Shown here: in pieces, positions 1 through 10,500 of the stretch
Layout: each line of letters opens with the position of its first letter
How positions within the stretch are numbered: the first letter of the stretch is position 1
The notes under the pieces: generated by a model
What the model saw: the letters and a program-made list of their open reading frames with translations, nothing else
Databases searched by the model: none
Told to the model about the DNA's origin: nothing
Translations under genes and position numbers: made by a program
Source of the DNA: Nocardia shimofusensis NBRC 100134
Lineage (GTDB): Bacteria; Actinomycetota; Actinomycetes; Mycobacteriales; Mycobacteriaceae
Assembly: GCF_001613125.1 (NCBI RefSeq)
Contig: NZ_BDBT01000008.1
Location: 186,001 to 250,000, forward strand
Direction: 5' to 3'
Length of the DNA: 64,000 bases

Positions 1-1
1 C

Positions 2-3000
2 CTGTCGCCGACGCTGCGGTATCTGACCGGGCCACCGCGCCGCTATATCGACGACTACTACTTCGATGCGCCCGACACCAATGTCATGTGGGCCTTGATC
101 GTCGGTCTGCTGGCGGGCGCCGTCGCCGCGCGAAAGCGGATCGCCTGGTGGTTGCTGACCGCCTATCTCCTGTTGTTCGCGGTGTCCAACGCGATCGAAT
201 TCGCCGGCGACCGCAATGTGAACGCACTGGCAGCCATGCTCGTGCAATTGGCGGTCGTCGGCGTGCTGATCGCGGCATGGCCGCAGTTCTACACGCGGGT
301 CCGGCGGGGCGCGGGCCTGCGGGCGCTGGGGGTGCTGGCCGGCGGCCTCGCCGTGGGCTGCCTGCTCGGTTGGGGGCTGATCGAACTCTTCCCCGGCACG
401 TTGCCCCCGGGCTGGCAACGGCCCGGCTGGGCGGTCTATCGGGTGACCGCGGCGATCCTGGTGGAGAACGAGCATTTCGACGGGCGCCCAAGGGCTTTCG
501 TCAACCTGCTGCTCGGCGTGTTCGGCGCGGTGGCACTGCTGGCGGCGGCGATCACACTGCTGCGGTCCCAGCGCGCGACCAACGCCATGACCGGCCTGGA
601 CGAATCGGCCATCCGCGGCCTGCTGGAGCGTTCGGACGTGGCAGATTCGCTGGGCTACTTCGCCACCCGCCGGGACAAGGCGGTGGTCTTCGCGCCCAGC
701 GGCAAGGCGGCGCTGACCTACCGCGTCGAACTGGGTGTGTGCCTGGTCGGCGGCGACCCGATCGGCGTGCACGAGGCCTGGCCGCACGCCATCGATGCCT
801 GGCTGCGGCTGGCCGATCACTACGGCTGGGCGCCCGCGGTGATGGGCGCGAGCGAGGCGGGCGCGACCGCCTACCGCAGGGCCGGGCTCTCCGCGCTGCG
901 CCTCGGCGACGAGGCGGTGCTGCGGACCAAGGACTTCTCGCTGGCCGGGCCGGAGCTGCGCCAGGTGCGCCAGGCCGCCAACCGGCTGCGCAAACACGGT
1001 GTGCGGGTACGTATCCGGCGGCACCGCGAGATACCGGCCACCGAGTTCCCGCACATCGCCGCGCGCGCGGACGCCTGGCGCGACACCGAGACCGAACGGG
1101 GTTTCTCGATGGCGCTGGGCAGGCTGGGCGACCCGCTCGACGGCGACTGTCTGCTGGTGGAGGCGGTGAACGGTCAGGATCGGGTGCTCGGCATGCTCTC
1201 GCTGGTGCCGTGGGGCCGCACCGGGGTCTCGCTGGAACTGATGCGGCGCGACCCGAGGAGCCCCAACGGCGTGATGGAGCTGATGATCTCGCAACTGGCG
1301 CTGAACTCCGAGCAGTACGGCATCACCGAGATCTCGCTGAACTTCGCGGTCTTCCGTTCGGTGTTCGACGAGGGCGCGCGGATCGGCGCGGGACCGGTGC
1401 TGCGGCTGTGGCGCGGTGTGCTGCTGTTCTTCTCGCGCTGGTGGCAGCTCGAGGCGCTGTATCGCTCCAATATGAAGTACCAGCCGCACTGGGTGCCCCG
1501 GTTCTTCTTGTTCGAAGAGCGCAGGCACCTGCCCAGGGTGGCGGTGGCCGGTGCTCTGGCCGAAGGCTTCCTGCCCCGCTGGGGCGACGCGCAGGACGCG
1601 AGCGCGCACACCGGCGACCGCAGCGCCGTGCCCGCGGGAATGACCGGGCTACACGCCGACGGCAGCCCGCCGGACTGGCCGAAAGCCGATGTGCTGGAGG
1701 CTGGTCCGCGCAGGCCGGATCAGGTCCGGGTGCGCCTGGACAAGCTGGACCGGATGACCGCCGCGGGCGTGGAGGCCTACCCGGTCGCCTATCCTCCGAC
1801 GCACACCGTCGCCGCCGCGCGGCACTCGCCGCGCGGCACCACGGTGCGGGTGTGCGGGCGGATGCTGCGCCTGCGCGATTACGGCGGCGTGATCTTCGTG
1901 CAGCTGCGCGACTGGTCCGCCGACATCCAGTTGGTGCTCGACCGCGAGCGCACCGGCGCGCAACGGATGGCCGCCTTCGGCGAGTACTGCGATCTGGGCG
2001 ACCTCATCGAGGTCAGCGGCCGGATCGGGCGCAGCCGCAGCGGCGAGCTGTCGTTGCTGGTCGCGGATTGGCGGATGCTCGGCAAATGCCTGCACCCGTT
2101 GCCGGACAAGTGGAAGGGCCTGGCCGATCCGGAAGCGCGGGTGCGCAGGCGTTACGTCGACATGGCGATCAACCCCGAGGCCCGCGACCTGCTGGCCAAA
2201 CGCAGCGCGGTGGTGCGCTCGTTGCGCGACTCGCTCAACGCCTGGGGCTACCTGGAGGTGGAGACCCCGATCCTGCAGCAGGTGCACGGCGGGGCGAACG
2301 CCACCCCGTTCACCACCCATATCAACGCCTACGATCTGGACCTCTACCTGCGCATCGCGCCCGAGCTCTATCTGAAGCGGCTGTGTGTGGGCGGGATGGA
2401 GAAGGTGTTCGAACTCGGCCGCACCTTCCGCAACGAGGGTGTGGACTTCAGCCACAACCCGGAATTCACCATCCTCGAGGCCTACGAGGCGCACAGCGAC
2501 TACCTGCGCATGATGGACACCTGCAGGCAGCTCATCCAGAACGCGGCGCTGGCCGCGCACGGATCGATGGTCGTTATGCGGCCGGGCACCGACGGCTCGC
2601 CGATTCCGGTCGACATCTCCGGCGAGTGGCCGGTGCAGACCGTGCACGCCGCGGTCTCGGCGGCGGCGGGCGCACGGGTGACCCCGAGGACCGGCGAGGA
2701 CGAACTGCGCGCGCTGTGCGACCAGCTCGACATCGCCTGCCAACCGGGCTGGGACGCCGGTCAGATCGTGCTCGAGCTGTATGAGCATCTGGTGGAGAGC
2801 CGCACCGAGGGACCGACCTTCTACATCGATTTCCCGACCTCGGTGTCCCCTCTGACCCGTGCGCATCGCAGCACCCCCGGCGTCGCCGAACGCTGGGATC
2901 TGGTCGCCTGGGGCGTGGAACTGGGCACCGCCTACAGCGAACTCACCGACCCGGTGGAACAGCGGCGCAGGCTCACCGCGCAGTCCGTGCTCGCCGCCAA

Positions 3001-3166
3001 CGGCGACCCCGAGGCGATGGAACTCGACGAGGACTTCCTGCAAGCCCTCGAACACGCCATGCCGCCGACCGGTGGCCTCGGCGTAGGCGTGGACCGCATC
3101 GTCATGATGATCACCGGCCACAGCATTCGCGAGACCCTGCCCTTCCCGTTGGTCAGGCCGCGCTGA
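2..3166 (+). CDS. lysX: LysX: lysylphosphatidylglycerol synthetase fused to lysyl-tRNA synthetase (5' end outside window)
   Basis: The protein couples a lysyl-tRNA synthetase to a membrane domain that transfers lysine to phosphatidylglycerol, which lowers surface charge and protects against cationic peptides (known for mycobacterial LysX). The open frame runs back to base 2, before the first in-window ATG at 86. The upstream residues ([18 protein letters not shown]) look like LysX, so the start lies to the left; mycobacterial LysX is about 1170 residues and about 1054 are seen here. From the ATG at 86, the order is membrane helices (to about residue 165), a DUF2156-type transferase domain (about 170-480), an OB-fold and a class II synthetase core. 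Class II motif 2 is [14 protein letters not shown] and motif 3 is [11 protein letters not shown] near the C-terminus. The stop codon sits in a tandem 23-bp duplication. Confidence 0.93.
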   Translation: MSPTLRYLTGPPRRYIDDYYFDAPDTNVMWALIVGLLAGAVAARKRIAWWLLTAYLLLFAVSNAIEFAGDRNVNALAAMLVQLAVVGVLIAAWPQFYTRVRRGAGLRALGVLAGGLAVGCLLGWGLIELFPGTLPPGWQRPGWAVYRVTAAILVENEHFDGRPRAFVNLLLGVFGAVALLAAAITLLRSQRATNAMTGLDESAIRGLLERSDVADSLGYFATRRDKAVVFAPSGKAALTYRVELGVCLVGGDPIGVHEAWPHAIDAWLRLADHYGWAPAVMGASEAGATAYRRAGLSALRLGDEAVLRTKDFSLAGPELRQVRQAANRLRKHGVRVRIRRHREIPATEFPHIAARADAWRDTETERGFSMALGRLGDPLDGDCLLVEAVNGQDRVLGMLSLVPWGRTGVSLELMRRDPRSPNGVMELMISQLALNSEQYGITEISLNFAVFRSVFDEGARIGAGPVLRLWRGVLLFFSRWWQLEALYRSNMKYQPHWVPRFFLFEERRHLPRVAVAGALAEGFLPRWGDAQDASAHTGDRSAVPAGMTGLHADGSPPDWPKADVLEAGPRRPDQVRVRLDKLDRMTAAGVEAYPVAYPPTHTVAAARHSPRGTTVRVCGRMLRLRDYGGVIFVQLRDWSADIQLVLDRERTGAQRMAAFGEYCDLGDLIEVSGRIGRSRSGELSLLVADWRMLGKCLHPLPDKWKGLADPEARVRRRYVDMAINPEARDLLAKRSAVVRSLRDSLNAWGYLEVETPILQQVHGGANATPFTTHINAYDLDLYLRIAPELYLKRLCVGGMEKVFELGRTFRNEGVDFSHNPEFTILEAYEAHSDYLRMMDTCRQLIQNAALAAHGSMVVMRPGTDGSPIPVDISGEWPVQTVHAAVSAAAGARVTPRTGEDELRALCDQLDIACQPGWDAGQIVLELYEHLVESRTEGPTFYIDFPTSVSPLTRAHRSTPGVAERWDLVAWGVELGTAYSELTDPVEQRRRLTAQSVLAANGDPEAMELDEDFLQALEHAMPPTGGLGVGVDRIVMMITGHSIRETLPFPLVRPR

Positions 3167-3205
3167 GGTGATGCCGAGCGAAGCGCTGAGGTGATGCCGA
3201 GCGAA
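3160..3205. repeat. Tandem duplication of 23 bp over the lysX stop codon
   Basis: The block 3160-3182 (starting GCGCTGAGGTGATGCC) is repeated exactly at 3183-3205. The first copy contains the lysX TGA stop at 3164-3166. The second copy is non-coding. Confidence 0.9.
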
Positions 3206-3311
3206 ACACCGGGAACACGCGGGCTGCGGGTTAACAGCGCCGTGGTCCCCGCGATAACCTGTCGGGTCCGGCCGGGAGGAGCCGGGGAAACTACACACGG
3301 AATGGGGGGTT

Positions 3312-3851
3312 ATGTACGTCGACGTGCTGACCACCACGGGCTTGCTGGACCACACGGTTTGGGCGAACCCGGACGCACTGCTCGCCTCGGACAGCTACGC
3401 ACAGGCTGTCGAGCACCTGGCCAAGAAGCGCAACCGCAGCCGAGGCTCCGGTGGCGGCGGCTTCATCATCGGCGGCATCTGCTGCCTGCTGTTCGTCATC
3501 GCCCTGGTGATCGGCATCTATCTGCTGACCAAGAAGAAAAAGAAGGACGACCAGGCCGGTAACGGGCAACCGCCCTACGGCGGTTCCGCACAGCCGCCGT
3601 ACGGCCCGCCCGGTGGTCAGCCGCCCTACGGTGCACCGGGTGGTCAGCCGCCCTACGGTCAGCCACCGCACGCAGGTCCCGGTCAGCCATACGGTCAGTC
3701 CACCGGCGACCAGCCCTTCGGGGGACAGCCCTACGGTCAACCCCCGTATCCGGGCCAGCCGCCGTACGGCCCGCCCGGTGGTCAGCCGCCCTACGGTCAG
3801 CCACCGCACGGTGGGCCGGGGCCCGACAGCGGGCCGTCGCTGTACAAGTAG
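3312..3851 (+). CDS. Small single-pass membrane protein with PPYG-rich tail
   Basis: Unknown function, 179 residues. A short polar N-terminal segment and a Gly-rich stretch lead into one hydrophobic helix (about residues 50-72, [20 protein letters not shown]). A Lys-rich stop-transfer patch (KKKKK) follows. The rest is a low-complexity tail of PPYG and GQPPYG repeats, which by the positive-inside rule would be cytoplasmic. A GGGGGG ribosome binding site lies just before the ATG. It stands alone between lysX and the phosphatase. Similar Pro/Gly/Tyr-rich membrane proteins are common in Nocardia and mycobacteria; I recognise no named family. Confidence 0.8.
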   Translation: MYVDVLTTTGLLDHTVWANPDALLASDSYAQAVEHLAKKRNRSRGSGGGGFIIGGICCLLFVIALVIGIYLLTKKKKKDDQAGNGQPPYGGSAQPPYGPPGGQPPYGAPGGQPPYGQPPHAGPGQPYGQSTGDQPFGGQPYGQPPYPGQPPYGPPGGQPPYGQPPHGGPGPDSGPSLYK

Positions 3852-3977
3852 GTTTGCCCTGTCGCGCCGGACCTGTCCGGCACCGGCTCGACAGGCTCCG
3901 GCATTCGACCCCGTCGGCGCGCAGGTTCTCCGGCGGCGAACGCCCGCCGCGCCCCTGCCGCACGCCCGGTCCGTCCG

Positions 3978-4610
3978 GTGCGGCACAGTGAACGGGTGCA
4001 GTTGATCCTTGTCCGCCATGCCCAGCCACTGCGGCTGACCGCGACGTCCGGTCCCGCCGATCCGGATCTCGCGGAGATCGGACGCGAACAGGCCGCCCGG
4101 GTGCCCGCCGCGCTCGCCCACCACCACCGGGTCACCCGGGTGCTGAGCAGCCCGCAGGCGCGGGCCCGCCAGACGGCCGTCCCGACCGCCGAGAAGCTCG
4201 GCCTGCCGGTCGACATCGTCGACGATCTGGCCGAATACGACCGCGATCTGCCCGCCTACATCCCCGTCGAGGACGCCAAGATCGAGTTCCGCGACGCCTA
4301 CGAGCGGATCAAGGCCGGGCACCTGCCCGAGCAGATCGACGAGGCCGCGTTCGTCACCCGGGTGCTGCGCGCCGTCGACGAGATCGCCGCGAGCGCCGAA
4401 CCCGACGACACCGTGGTGGCGTTCGCACACGGCGGCGTGGTGAACGTGCTGCTGCAGAACGTGCTCGGCCTGCCGCGCCCGCTGACCTTCCCGATCGACT
4501 ACTGCTCGATCACCCGCGTGCTGTTCTCCCGCACCGGCCGCCGCAGCGCGGCCACGGTGAACGAGAACGGTCACGTCTGGGACCTGCTGCCGCGCAACCA
4601 GGGCCGCTGA
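3978..4610 (+). CDS. Histidine phosphatase family protein (phosphoglycerate mutase-like)
   Basis: A 210-residue member of the histidine phosphatase superfamily, which forms a phosphohistidine intermediate on small phosphorylated substrates; the substrate cannot be read from sequence. The N-terminal motif is LILVRHAQP, with the catalytic His in an RHA rather than the usual RHG context. The second catalytic His is in VVAFAHGGVVN (about residue 153). The chosen start is a GTG at 3978. A second GTG at 3996 (MQLILVRHAQ) fits the family's usual N-terminus better and is a real alternative, since neither has a strong ribosome binding site. Confidence 0.85.
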   Translation: MRHSERVQLILVRHAQPLRLTATSGPADPDLAEIGREQAARVPAALAHHHRVTRVLSSPQARARQTAVPTAEKLGLPVDIVDDLAEYDRDLPAYIPVEDAKIEFRDAYERIKAGHLPEQIDEAAFVTRVLRAVDEIAASAEPDDTVVAFAHGGVVNVLLQNVLGLPRPLTFPIDYCSITRVLFSRTGRRSAATVNENGHVWDLLPRNQGR

Positions 4611-4804
4611 CCGGCGCTCACAGCGAATCCGGAGTTCGGTCGCAGGACCGCCGGTCGCCGCACCGCACGACCGCGACCACCGCGGCAACCGTCCGGGCTC
4701 ACCGGACCGCCCCGAACAGCACGGCCCGCACAACCCGATCCCGCTACCTGCTGTTCCGCGGCATCCTCGGCTGCCGTCCGCCGGTTCCGCGGGCTGACGC
4801 ACGA

Positions 4805-4836
4805 ACGGCCCGTCCCCCGATCGGGGAACGGGCCGT
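4805..4836. terminator. Hairpin between convergent phosphatase and cutinase genes
   Basis: ACGGCCCGT at 4805-4813 pairs with ACGGGCCGT at 4828-4836, with more C/G pairing inside. It lies 34 bases past the cutinase stop on the minus strand and may end both convergent transcripts. There is no clear T-run. Confidence 0.6.
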
Positions 4837-4869
4837 CGGTCACGTATCGGTGCCGGGAACCTCTCGCGC

Positions 4870-5769
4870 TCAGGCCATTCCGGCGATCCAGTTGTGCATC
4901 CAGCTGATCGCGGTCTGTCCGCCGCCGACGGAGTAGCTGCCGTAGGCGGTATGGGTCTGCGACTTGTAGAAGCGCTCGATGTCGTCGACGCGCTTCTGAT
5001 TCGCCGACTCCGAGAGCTGCGACTGCAGTACCGACATCCCGCCGTGCGCCATCAGATCGTTGATGATCGCGCCCGCCTCCAGCTGGTAGCGCCAGACGTT
5101 GGCCGGGTTGGCATCCGAACTCTGGGCGAGGAAGCCCGCGAAGCGGGTGACGAAATCGTCGGTGGCGGTGGCGCAGTAGAGATCGTCGACCGCGCAGATC
5201 GTGCGCACCCGGTCGGCGACCCAACCGAAGCCGCCGGGCCGAGGGCCGCCCGCGCCCGCGCCGGGAGCGAGCGGGCCGACCTGAACGTCGGTGGGCGAGC
5301 GTCGCGGATCCGAGATCAGGCCGACGCCGGCGATCTTGTCGGCGGGCACCGCGCCGAGGCCGGTGCCGATCTCGGCCGCGAGATCGCCCGCGGCGTCGGC
5401 GCCCTGGCTGTAGCCGACCACAGCCATCCTGGTATCGCCGCAGCGCAATGCCATCCGGCTGAGCAGGCCGCGGGCGTTGGATACGGCTTCCTTCTTGGAA
5501 TTGCCGTACGCCTCGCCTTCCCAGGGGAAGGCCGTCGCCGCGTAGGTCACGTAATCGACCTCGACTGAGCGAGGTAGCCCACGGGTGACGCCGGACAGCA
5601 TGCCCGGCTGGGGCTGCTTGTCGTGACCGGTTTCCCAGGTTCCCGGAATCGCCACGACATACAAGCTCGGGCACGGCGCGGCCACCGCCGTCGCCGCGCT
5701 ACCCACCATCAGACCGGAGGCAATCGCCGCCGAGGCACCCAGCCCGGCGACCATCTTCTTCCACCGCAT
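4870..5769 (-). CDS. Secreted cutinase-family serine hydrolase
   Basis: An exported alpha/beta hydrolase of the cutinase family (299 residues), probably acting on ester bonds of lipids outside the membrane. The start at 5769 gives a classic signal peptide (MRWKKMVAGLGASAAIASG, then a hydrophobic run ending AVAAP), with GGAG a few bases upstream; longer starts lack this. The mature protein begins with the conserved CPSLYVVAIPGT. The nucleophile elbow is GYSQGADAAG (about residue 135). Candidate Asp is near AVDDLYC and candidate His near HGGMS. Cysteines suited to disulfides are present. Mycobacteria and Nocardia carry several such Culp/PE-PPE-domain-like enzymes; the substrate is not determined. 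Confidence 0.85.
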   Translation of the reverse strand: MRWKKMVAGLGASAAIASGLMVGSAATAVAAPCPSLYVVAIPGTWETGHDKQPQPGMLSGVTRGLPRSVEVDYVTYAATAFPWEGEAYGNSKKEAVSNARGLLSRMALRCGDTRMAVVGYSQGADAAGDLAAEIGTGLGAVPADKIAGVGLISDPRRSPTDVQVGPLAPGAGAGGPRPGGFGWVADRVRTICAVDDLYCATATDDFVTRFAGFLAQSSDANPANVWRYQLEAGAIINDLMAHGGMSVLQSQLSESANQKRVDDIERFYKSQTHTAYGSYSVGGGQTAISWMHNWIAGMA

Positions 5770-6019
5770 ACCGCTCCAGTTTCGACCTGTGCCCCACGCG
5801 GGAGCAGCCCCGACAAAGTTCGCGCTGATCATGCTGGACCCTGCGGATTTCGCGTCAGTGAACACGCGGTTTCTTCCGGCTACCCACCCCGGGATCGCAG
5901 TCCGATCGTCATCACCTTAGGGCTCGCGCGGCGCGCCCGCCATTCGGACCGGCGATTCCCGGCGAATTACCCTTTCCACGCGCCGGCGACGTGCTGAAAC
6001 AAGCTGTGCCACTGTGACG

Positions 6020-6053
6020 AAAAAGCGCCCGTGGACGAGTTGTCCACGGGCGC
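6020..6053 (-). terminator. Rho-independent terminator of gltBD
   Basis: A 12-bp perfect stem (6025-6036 with 6042-6053, loop GAGTT). On the minus strand it is followed by TTTTT (6024-6020), 41 bases beyond the gltD stop. This is one of the most canonical terminators in the window. Confidence 0.9.
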
Positions 6054-6093
6054 CTGGAGTTTCGCGCGGGCAGTGTGCCGCGCGGTGGTCAGC

Positions 6094-7563
6094 TCAGCGC
6101 TGGGCCACCATGGTGGGGGTGATCGGCGCGGGCAGCGCGGTCTCGCCCTCCAGGTACTGGTCGACCGCCGACGCCGCGGCGCGACCCTCGGCGATGGCCC
6201 ACACGATCAGCGACTGGCCGCGGCCCATGTCACCGGCGACGAACACGCCGGGCACATTGGTGGCCCAGCCCTTGTCACGCTGCACATTGCCACGCTGGTC
6301 GTAGCCGACGCCGAGATCGGTGAGCAGGCCGCCCTTCTCGGGGCCGACGAAGCCCATCGCCAGCAGCACCAGATCGGCTTCGAGGGTGAAGTCGGTGCCC
6401 GCGACCTTCTCGAAGCGGCCGTTGACCATCTTCACCTCGTGCGCCTCGAGGCCGGTGACCTTGCCGTCCTTGCCGACGAAGCGCTCGGTGTTGACCGAGA
6501 ACACCCGCTCGCCGCCCTCCTCGTGCGCCGAGGACACCCGGTACATCAGCGGGTAGGTCGGCCACGGGGTCGAGGCGGCGCGCTCCTCCGGCGGACGCGG
6601 CATGATCTCGAACTGGTGCACCGAGACCGCGCCGTGCCGGTGTGAGGTGCCCAGGCAGTCCGCGCCGGTGTCGCCGCCGCCGATGATGACGACCTTCTTG
6701 CCCTTGGCATGGATGGGCGGCAGACCCTCGTCGTCGGTGACCGGGTCGCCGTGCTGCACCCGGTTGGACCAGGGCAGGAACTCCATCGCCTGATGGATGC
6801 CGTCCAGCTCGCGACCCGGGATCGGCAGATCACGGGCCTGGGTGGCGCCGCCGGCCAGCACGACCGCGTCGAACTGCTCGCGCAGTTCCTCGGCGGTGAT
6901 GTCCACGCCGACGTTCACGCCGGTGCGGAAGATGGTGCCCTCGGCCTCCATCTGCGCCAGACGGCGGTCGATGAAGCGCTTCTCCATCTTGAATTCCGGG
7001 ATGCCGTAGCGCAGCAGGCCGCCGATGCGGTCGGCGCGCTCGAACACCGTCACGGTGTGACCGGCGCGAGTCAGCTGCTGCGCGGCGGCCAGACCGGCCG
7101 GACCGGAGCCCACGACGGCGACCTTCTTGCCGGTCAGACGGGTCGGGTAGACCGGGGTCACCCAGCCCTCGTCGAAGGCGTTCTCGATGATCTCGACCTC
7201 GACCTGCTTGATCGTGACCGGATCCTGGTTGATGCCGAGCACACAGGAGGCCTCGCACGGCGCCGGGCACAGCCGCCCGGTGAACTCCGGGAAGTTGTTG
7301 GTCGCGTGCAGCCGGTCGATGCCCTCGCGCCAGCGGTCCTTGTACACCAGGTCGTTCCACTCGGGAATCAGGTTCCCCAGCGGACAACCGTTGTGGCAGA
7401 ACGGGATACCGCAGTCCATGCAACGGCTGGCCTGGGTCTGCAGGGTCTCGTGCGAGAACTTGTCCTCGTAGACCTCTTTCCAGTCCAGCAGCCGCAGCGG
7501 AACCGGGCGCCGGGCGGGCAGTTCCCGCTTGGTGTGCTTCAGAAATCCCTGTGGGTCAGCCAC
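6094..7563 (-). CDS. gltD: Glutamate synthase small subunit
   Basis: The small subunit oxidises NAD(P)H and passes electrons through Fe-S clusters and FAD to GltB in ammonia assimilation. It is 489 residues. The Cys-rich N-terminus ([17 protein letters not shown] and [14 protein letters not shown]) holds the Fe-S ligands. A first dinucleotide fold, [13 protein letters not shown] (about 150), binds FAD. A second, GGGDTGADC (about 305), binds NAD(P)H. The C-terminal [18 protein letters not shown] closes the FAD site. The start is a GTG at 7563 inside the last codons of gltB (GTGGCTGA), so the genes overlap by 8 bases and are translationally coupled. A strong terminator follows. Confidence 0.96.
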   Translation of the reverse strand: MADPQGFLKHTKRELPARRPVPLRLLDWKEVYEDKFSHETLQTQASRCMDCGIPFCHNGCPLGNLIPEWNDLVYKDRWREGIDRLHATNNFPEFTGRLCPAPCEASCVLGINQDPVTIKQVEVEIIENAFDEGWVTPVYPTRLTGKKVAVVGSGPAGLAAAQQLTRAGHTVTVFERADRIGGLLRYGIPEFKMEKRFIDRRLAQMEAEGTIFRTGVNVGVDITAEELREQFDAVVLAGGATQARDLPIPGRELDGIHQAMEFLPWSNRVQHGDPVTDDEGLPPIHAKGKKVVIIGGGDTGADCLGTSHRHGAVSVHQFEIMPRPPEERAASTPWPTYPLMYRVSSAHEEGGERVFSVNTERFVGKDGKVTGLEAHEVKMVNGRFEKVAGTDFTLEADLVLLAMGFVGPEKGGLLTDLGVGYDQRGNVQRDKGWATNVPGVFVAGDMGRGQSLIVWAIAEGRAAASAVDQYLEGETALPAPITPTMVAQR

Positions 7564-10500
7564 GAGCGGCCTCCATGATCGCCTCGTCGACATCCTTCCC
7601 AGCCTTTTCGGCCTCGGAGATGGCGAGCAGAACCTTCTTGTATTCGCGCGGCATGACCTTCACGAAGTGATTCACCTGCTGGGACCAATCGCCGAGAATG
7701 CGATCGGCGACCGCCGAACCGGTCTTGTCGCGGTGTTCGGTGATGATGTCGCGCAGCCAGGTGAAGTCGTCGCCGGACAGCTGCTCGAGCGCCTCGCGCT
7801 GCTCCGGGCTGACCTGGGTGACGAACGTGGCATCGGGGTCGTAGACGAAGGCGACGCCGCCGGACATACCGGCGCCGAAGTTGCGCCCGGTCGCGCCGAG
7901 GATCACCACGCGGCCACCGGTCATGTACTCGCAGCCGTGGTCGCCCACGCCCTCGACGACCGCGGTCGCGCCCGAGTTGCGCACCGCGAACCGCTCGCCG
8001 ACCACGCCGTTGATGAACGCCTTGCCGCTGGTCGCGCCGAACAGGATCACGTTGCCCGCGATGATGTTGTTCTCGGCGACGAAGTCCTCGGGGGCGTTCG
8101 GCGCCGGGCGGACCACCAGGTGACCGCCCGAGAGGCCCTTGCCGACATAGTCGTTCGCGTCGCCCTGCACCCGCAGCGTGATGCCCGCGGGGACGAAGGC
8201 GCCGAAGCTGTTGCCCGCCGAACCGGTGAAGGTGATGTCGATGGTGTCGTCGGGCAGGCCCGCGCCACCGTAGAGCTTGGTCACCTCGTGGCCGAGCATG
8301 GTGCCGACCGTCCGGTTGACGTTGGTGATCTTGGTTTCGATCTTGACCGGCTTGCCGAGCTCCAGGGCGTCGCGCGCCTCGGTGATCAGCTGCTGGTCCA
8401 GCGCCCTGTCCAAGCCGTGGTCCTGGGTCTTGGTGCAGCGACGATCCTGGAACATGAACGCCGTCTCGATGTCGTCGAGGATCGGCGAGAGATCCAGCTT
8501 GCTGGCCTTCCAGTGCTGCTTGGCCTTGGTGGTGTCGAGCAGGTCGACCCGGCCGATGGCCTCGTCCAGCGTGCGGAAGCCCAGCTGCGCCAGCAGTTCG
8601 CGCACCTCTTCGGCGATGAACTGGAAGAAGTTCACCACGAACTCCGGCTTGCCGGTGAAGCGCTCGCGCAGCACCGGGTTCTGGGTGGCGACGCCGACCG
8701 GGCAGGTGTCCAGGTGGCACACGCGCATCATGATGCAGCCCGAGACCACCAGCGGAGCGGTGGCGAAGCCGTACTCCTCGGCGCCGAGCAGCGCGGCGAT
8801 CATGACATCGCGGCCGGTCTTCATCTGGCCGTCGACCTGCACCACGATGCGGTCGCGCAGGCCGTTGAGCAGCAGCGTCTGCTGGGTCTCGGCCAGGCCG
8901 AGCTCCCAGGGGCCGCCCGCGTGCTTGAGCGAGGTGAGCGGCGAGGCGCCGGTGCCGCCGTCGTGGCCGGAGATCAGCACCACGTCCGCGTGCGCCTTGG
9001 AGACGCCCGCGGCGACGGTGCCGACACCGGGCTCGGCCACGAGTTTCACGTGAATCCGAGCCTGCGGGTTCGCGTTCTTCAGGTCGTGGATCAGCTGCGC
9101 CAGATCCTCGATCGAGTAGATGTCGTGGTGCGGCGGCGGCGAGATCAGGCCGACGCCCGGCGTCGAGTGCCGTACCTCGGCGACCCACGGGTACACCTTG
9201 TGCGCGGGCAGCTGACCGCCCTCGCCCGGCTTGGCGCCCTGGGCCATCTTGATCTGGATGTCGGTGCAGTTGGTCAGGTAGTGCGCGGTCACACCGAAGC
9301 GGCCGGAGGCCACCTGCTTGATCGCGCTGCGCCGCCAGTCGCCGTTGTCCTCGACTTCGAAGCGCGCCGGATGCTCGCCGCCCTCACCGGAGTTCGAGCG
9401 GCCGCCGATGCGGTTCATCGCGATCGCCAGCGTCTCGTGCGCCTCCGAGGAGATCGAGCCGTAGCTCATCGCGCCGGTGGAGAAGCGCTTGACGATCTCG
9501 GAGACGGGCTCGACCTCGTCGATGGAGATCGGCGCGCGCGCACCGGTCTTGAACTTGAACAGACCGCGCAGCGAGGCCAGCCGCTCGGACTGGTCGTCGA
9601 CCAGCTTGGTGTACTCCTTGAAGATCGAGTACTGACCCGAGCGGGTCGCGTGCTGCAGCTTGAACACCGTGTCCGGGTTGAACAGGTGGTACTCGCCCTC
9701 GCGGCGCCACTGGTACTCACCGCCGACCTCGAGCTCGCGATGCGCGCGCTCGTTGCGGTTCTCCAGGAACGCGACCCGGTGCCGGGCGGCGACATCGTCG
9801 GCGATCTCGTCGAGACCGATGCCGTCCAGCGGCGAGCGCAGACCGGTGAAGTACTCGTCGACCAGGTCCTGCGACAAACCGATGACCTGGAACAGTTGCG
9901 CGCCGTTGTAGGAGGCCATGGTGGAGATGCCCATCTTGGACATCACCTTCAGCACGCCCTTGCCTGCGCCCTTGATGTAGTTCGCGACGGCCTTCTCGTA
10001 GTCCGTGGCGACGCTGCCGGTGCCCAGCTCGAGCGCGCCGCGCTCGATCATGTCCTCGATGGTCTCGAAGGCCATGTAGGGGTTGATCGCGCCGGCGCCG
10101 AAGCCGACCAGCATGGCCATGTGGTGCACCTCGCGGGCGTCACCGGCCTCCACGATCAGGCCGACCTTGGTGCGGGTGCGCTCGCGCACCAGGTGGTGGT
10201 GCACCGAGGAGGTCAGCAGCAGCGACGGGATGGGAGCCAGCTTCTCGTTCGACTCGCGGTCGGAGAGCACGATGAGCTTGGCGCCGCCCTCGATCGCGGC
10301 CGAGACCTGGGTGTTGATGGCCTCCAGGGCCCGGCGCAGGCCCTCGCCGCCGTCCTTCACCTGGTACAGACCGCGCACGACCACCGAACGCAGCTCCGGC
10401 TGGGAGCCGTCGTCGTTGATGTGGACCAGCTTGGCCAGCTCGTCGTTGTCCAGGATCGGCTGCTCGATGGCGATCTGCTTGCACGACTCCGGGCCGGGGT

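Noticed and set aside
88..2784. Long open frame overlapping lysX in another phase (898 codons)
   Set aside because: Arg/Gly/Ala-rich shadow of high-GC lysX with no family features; lysX itself has full domains in its frame.
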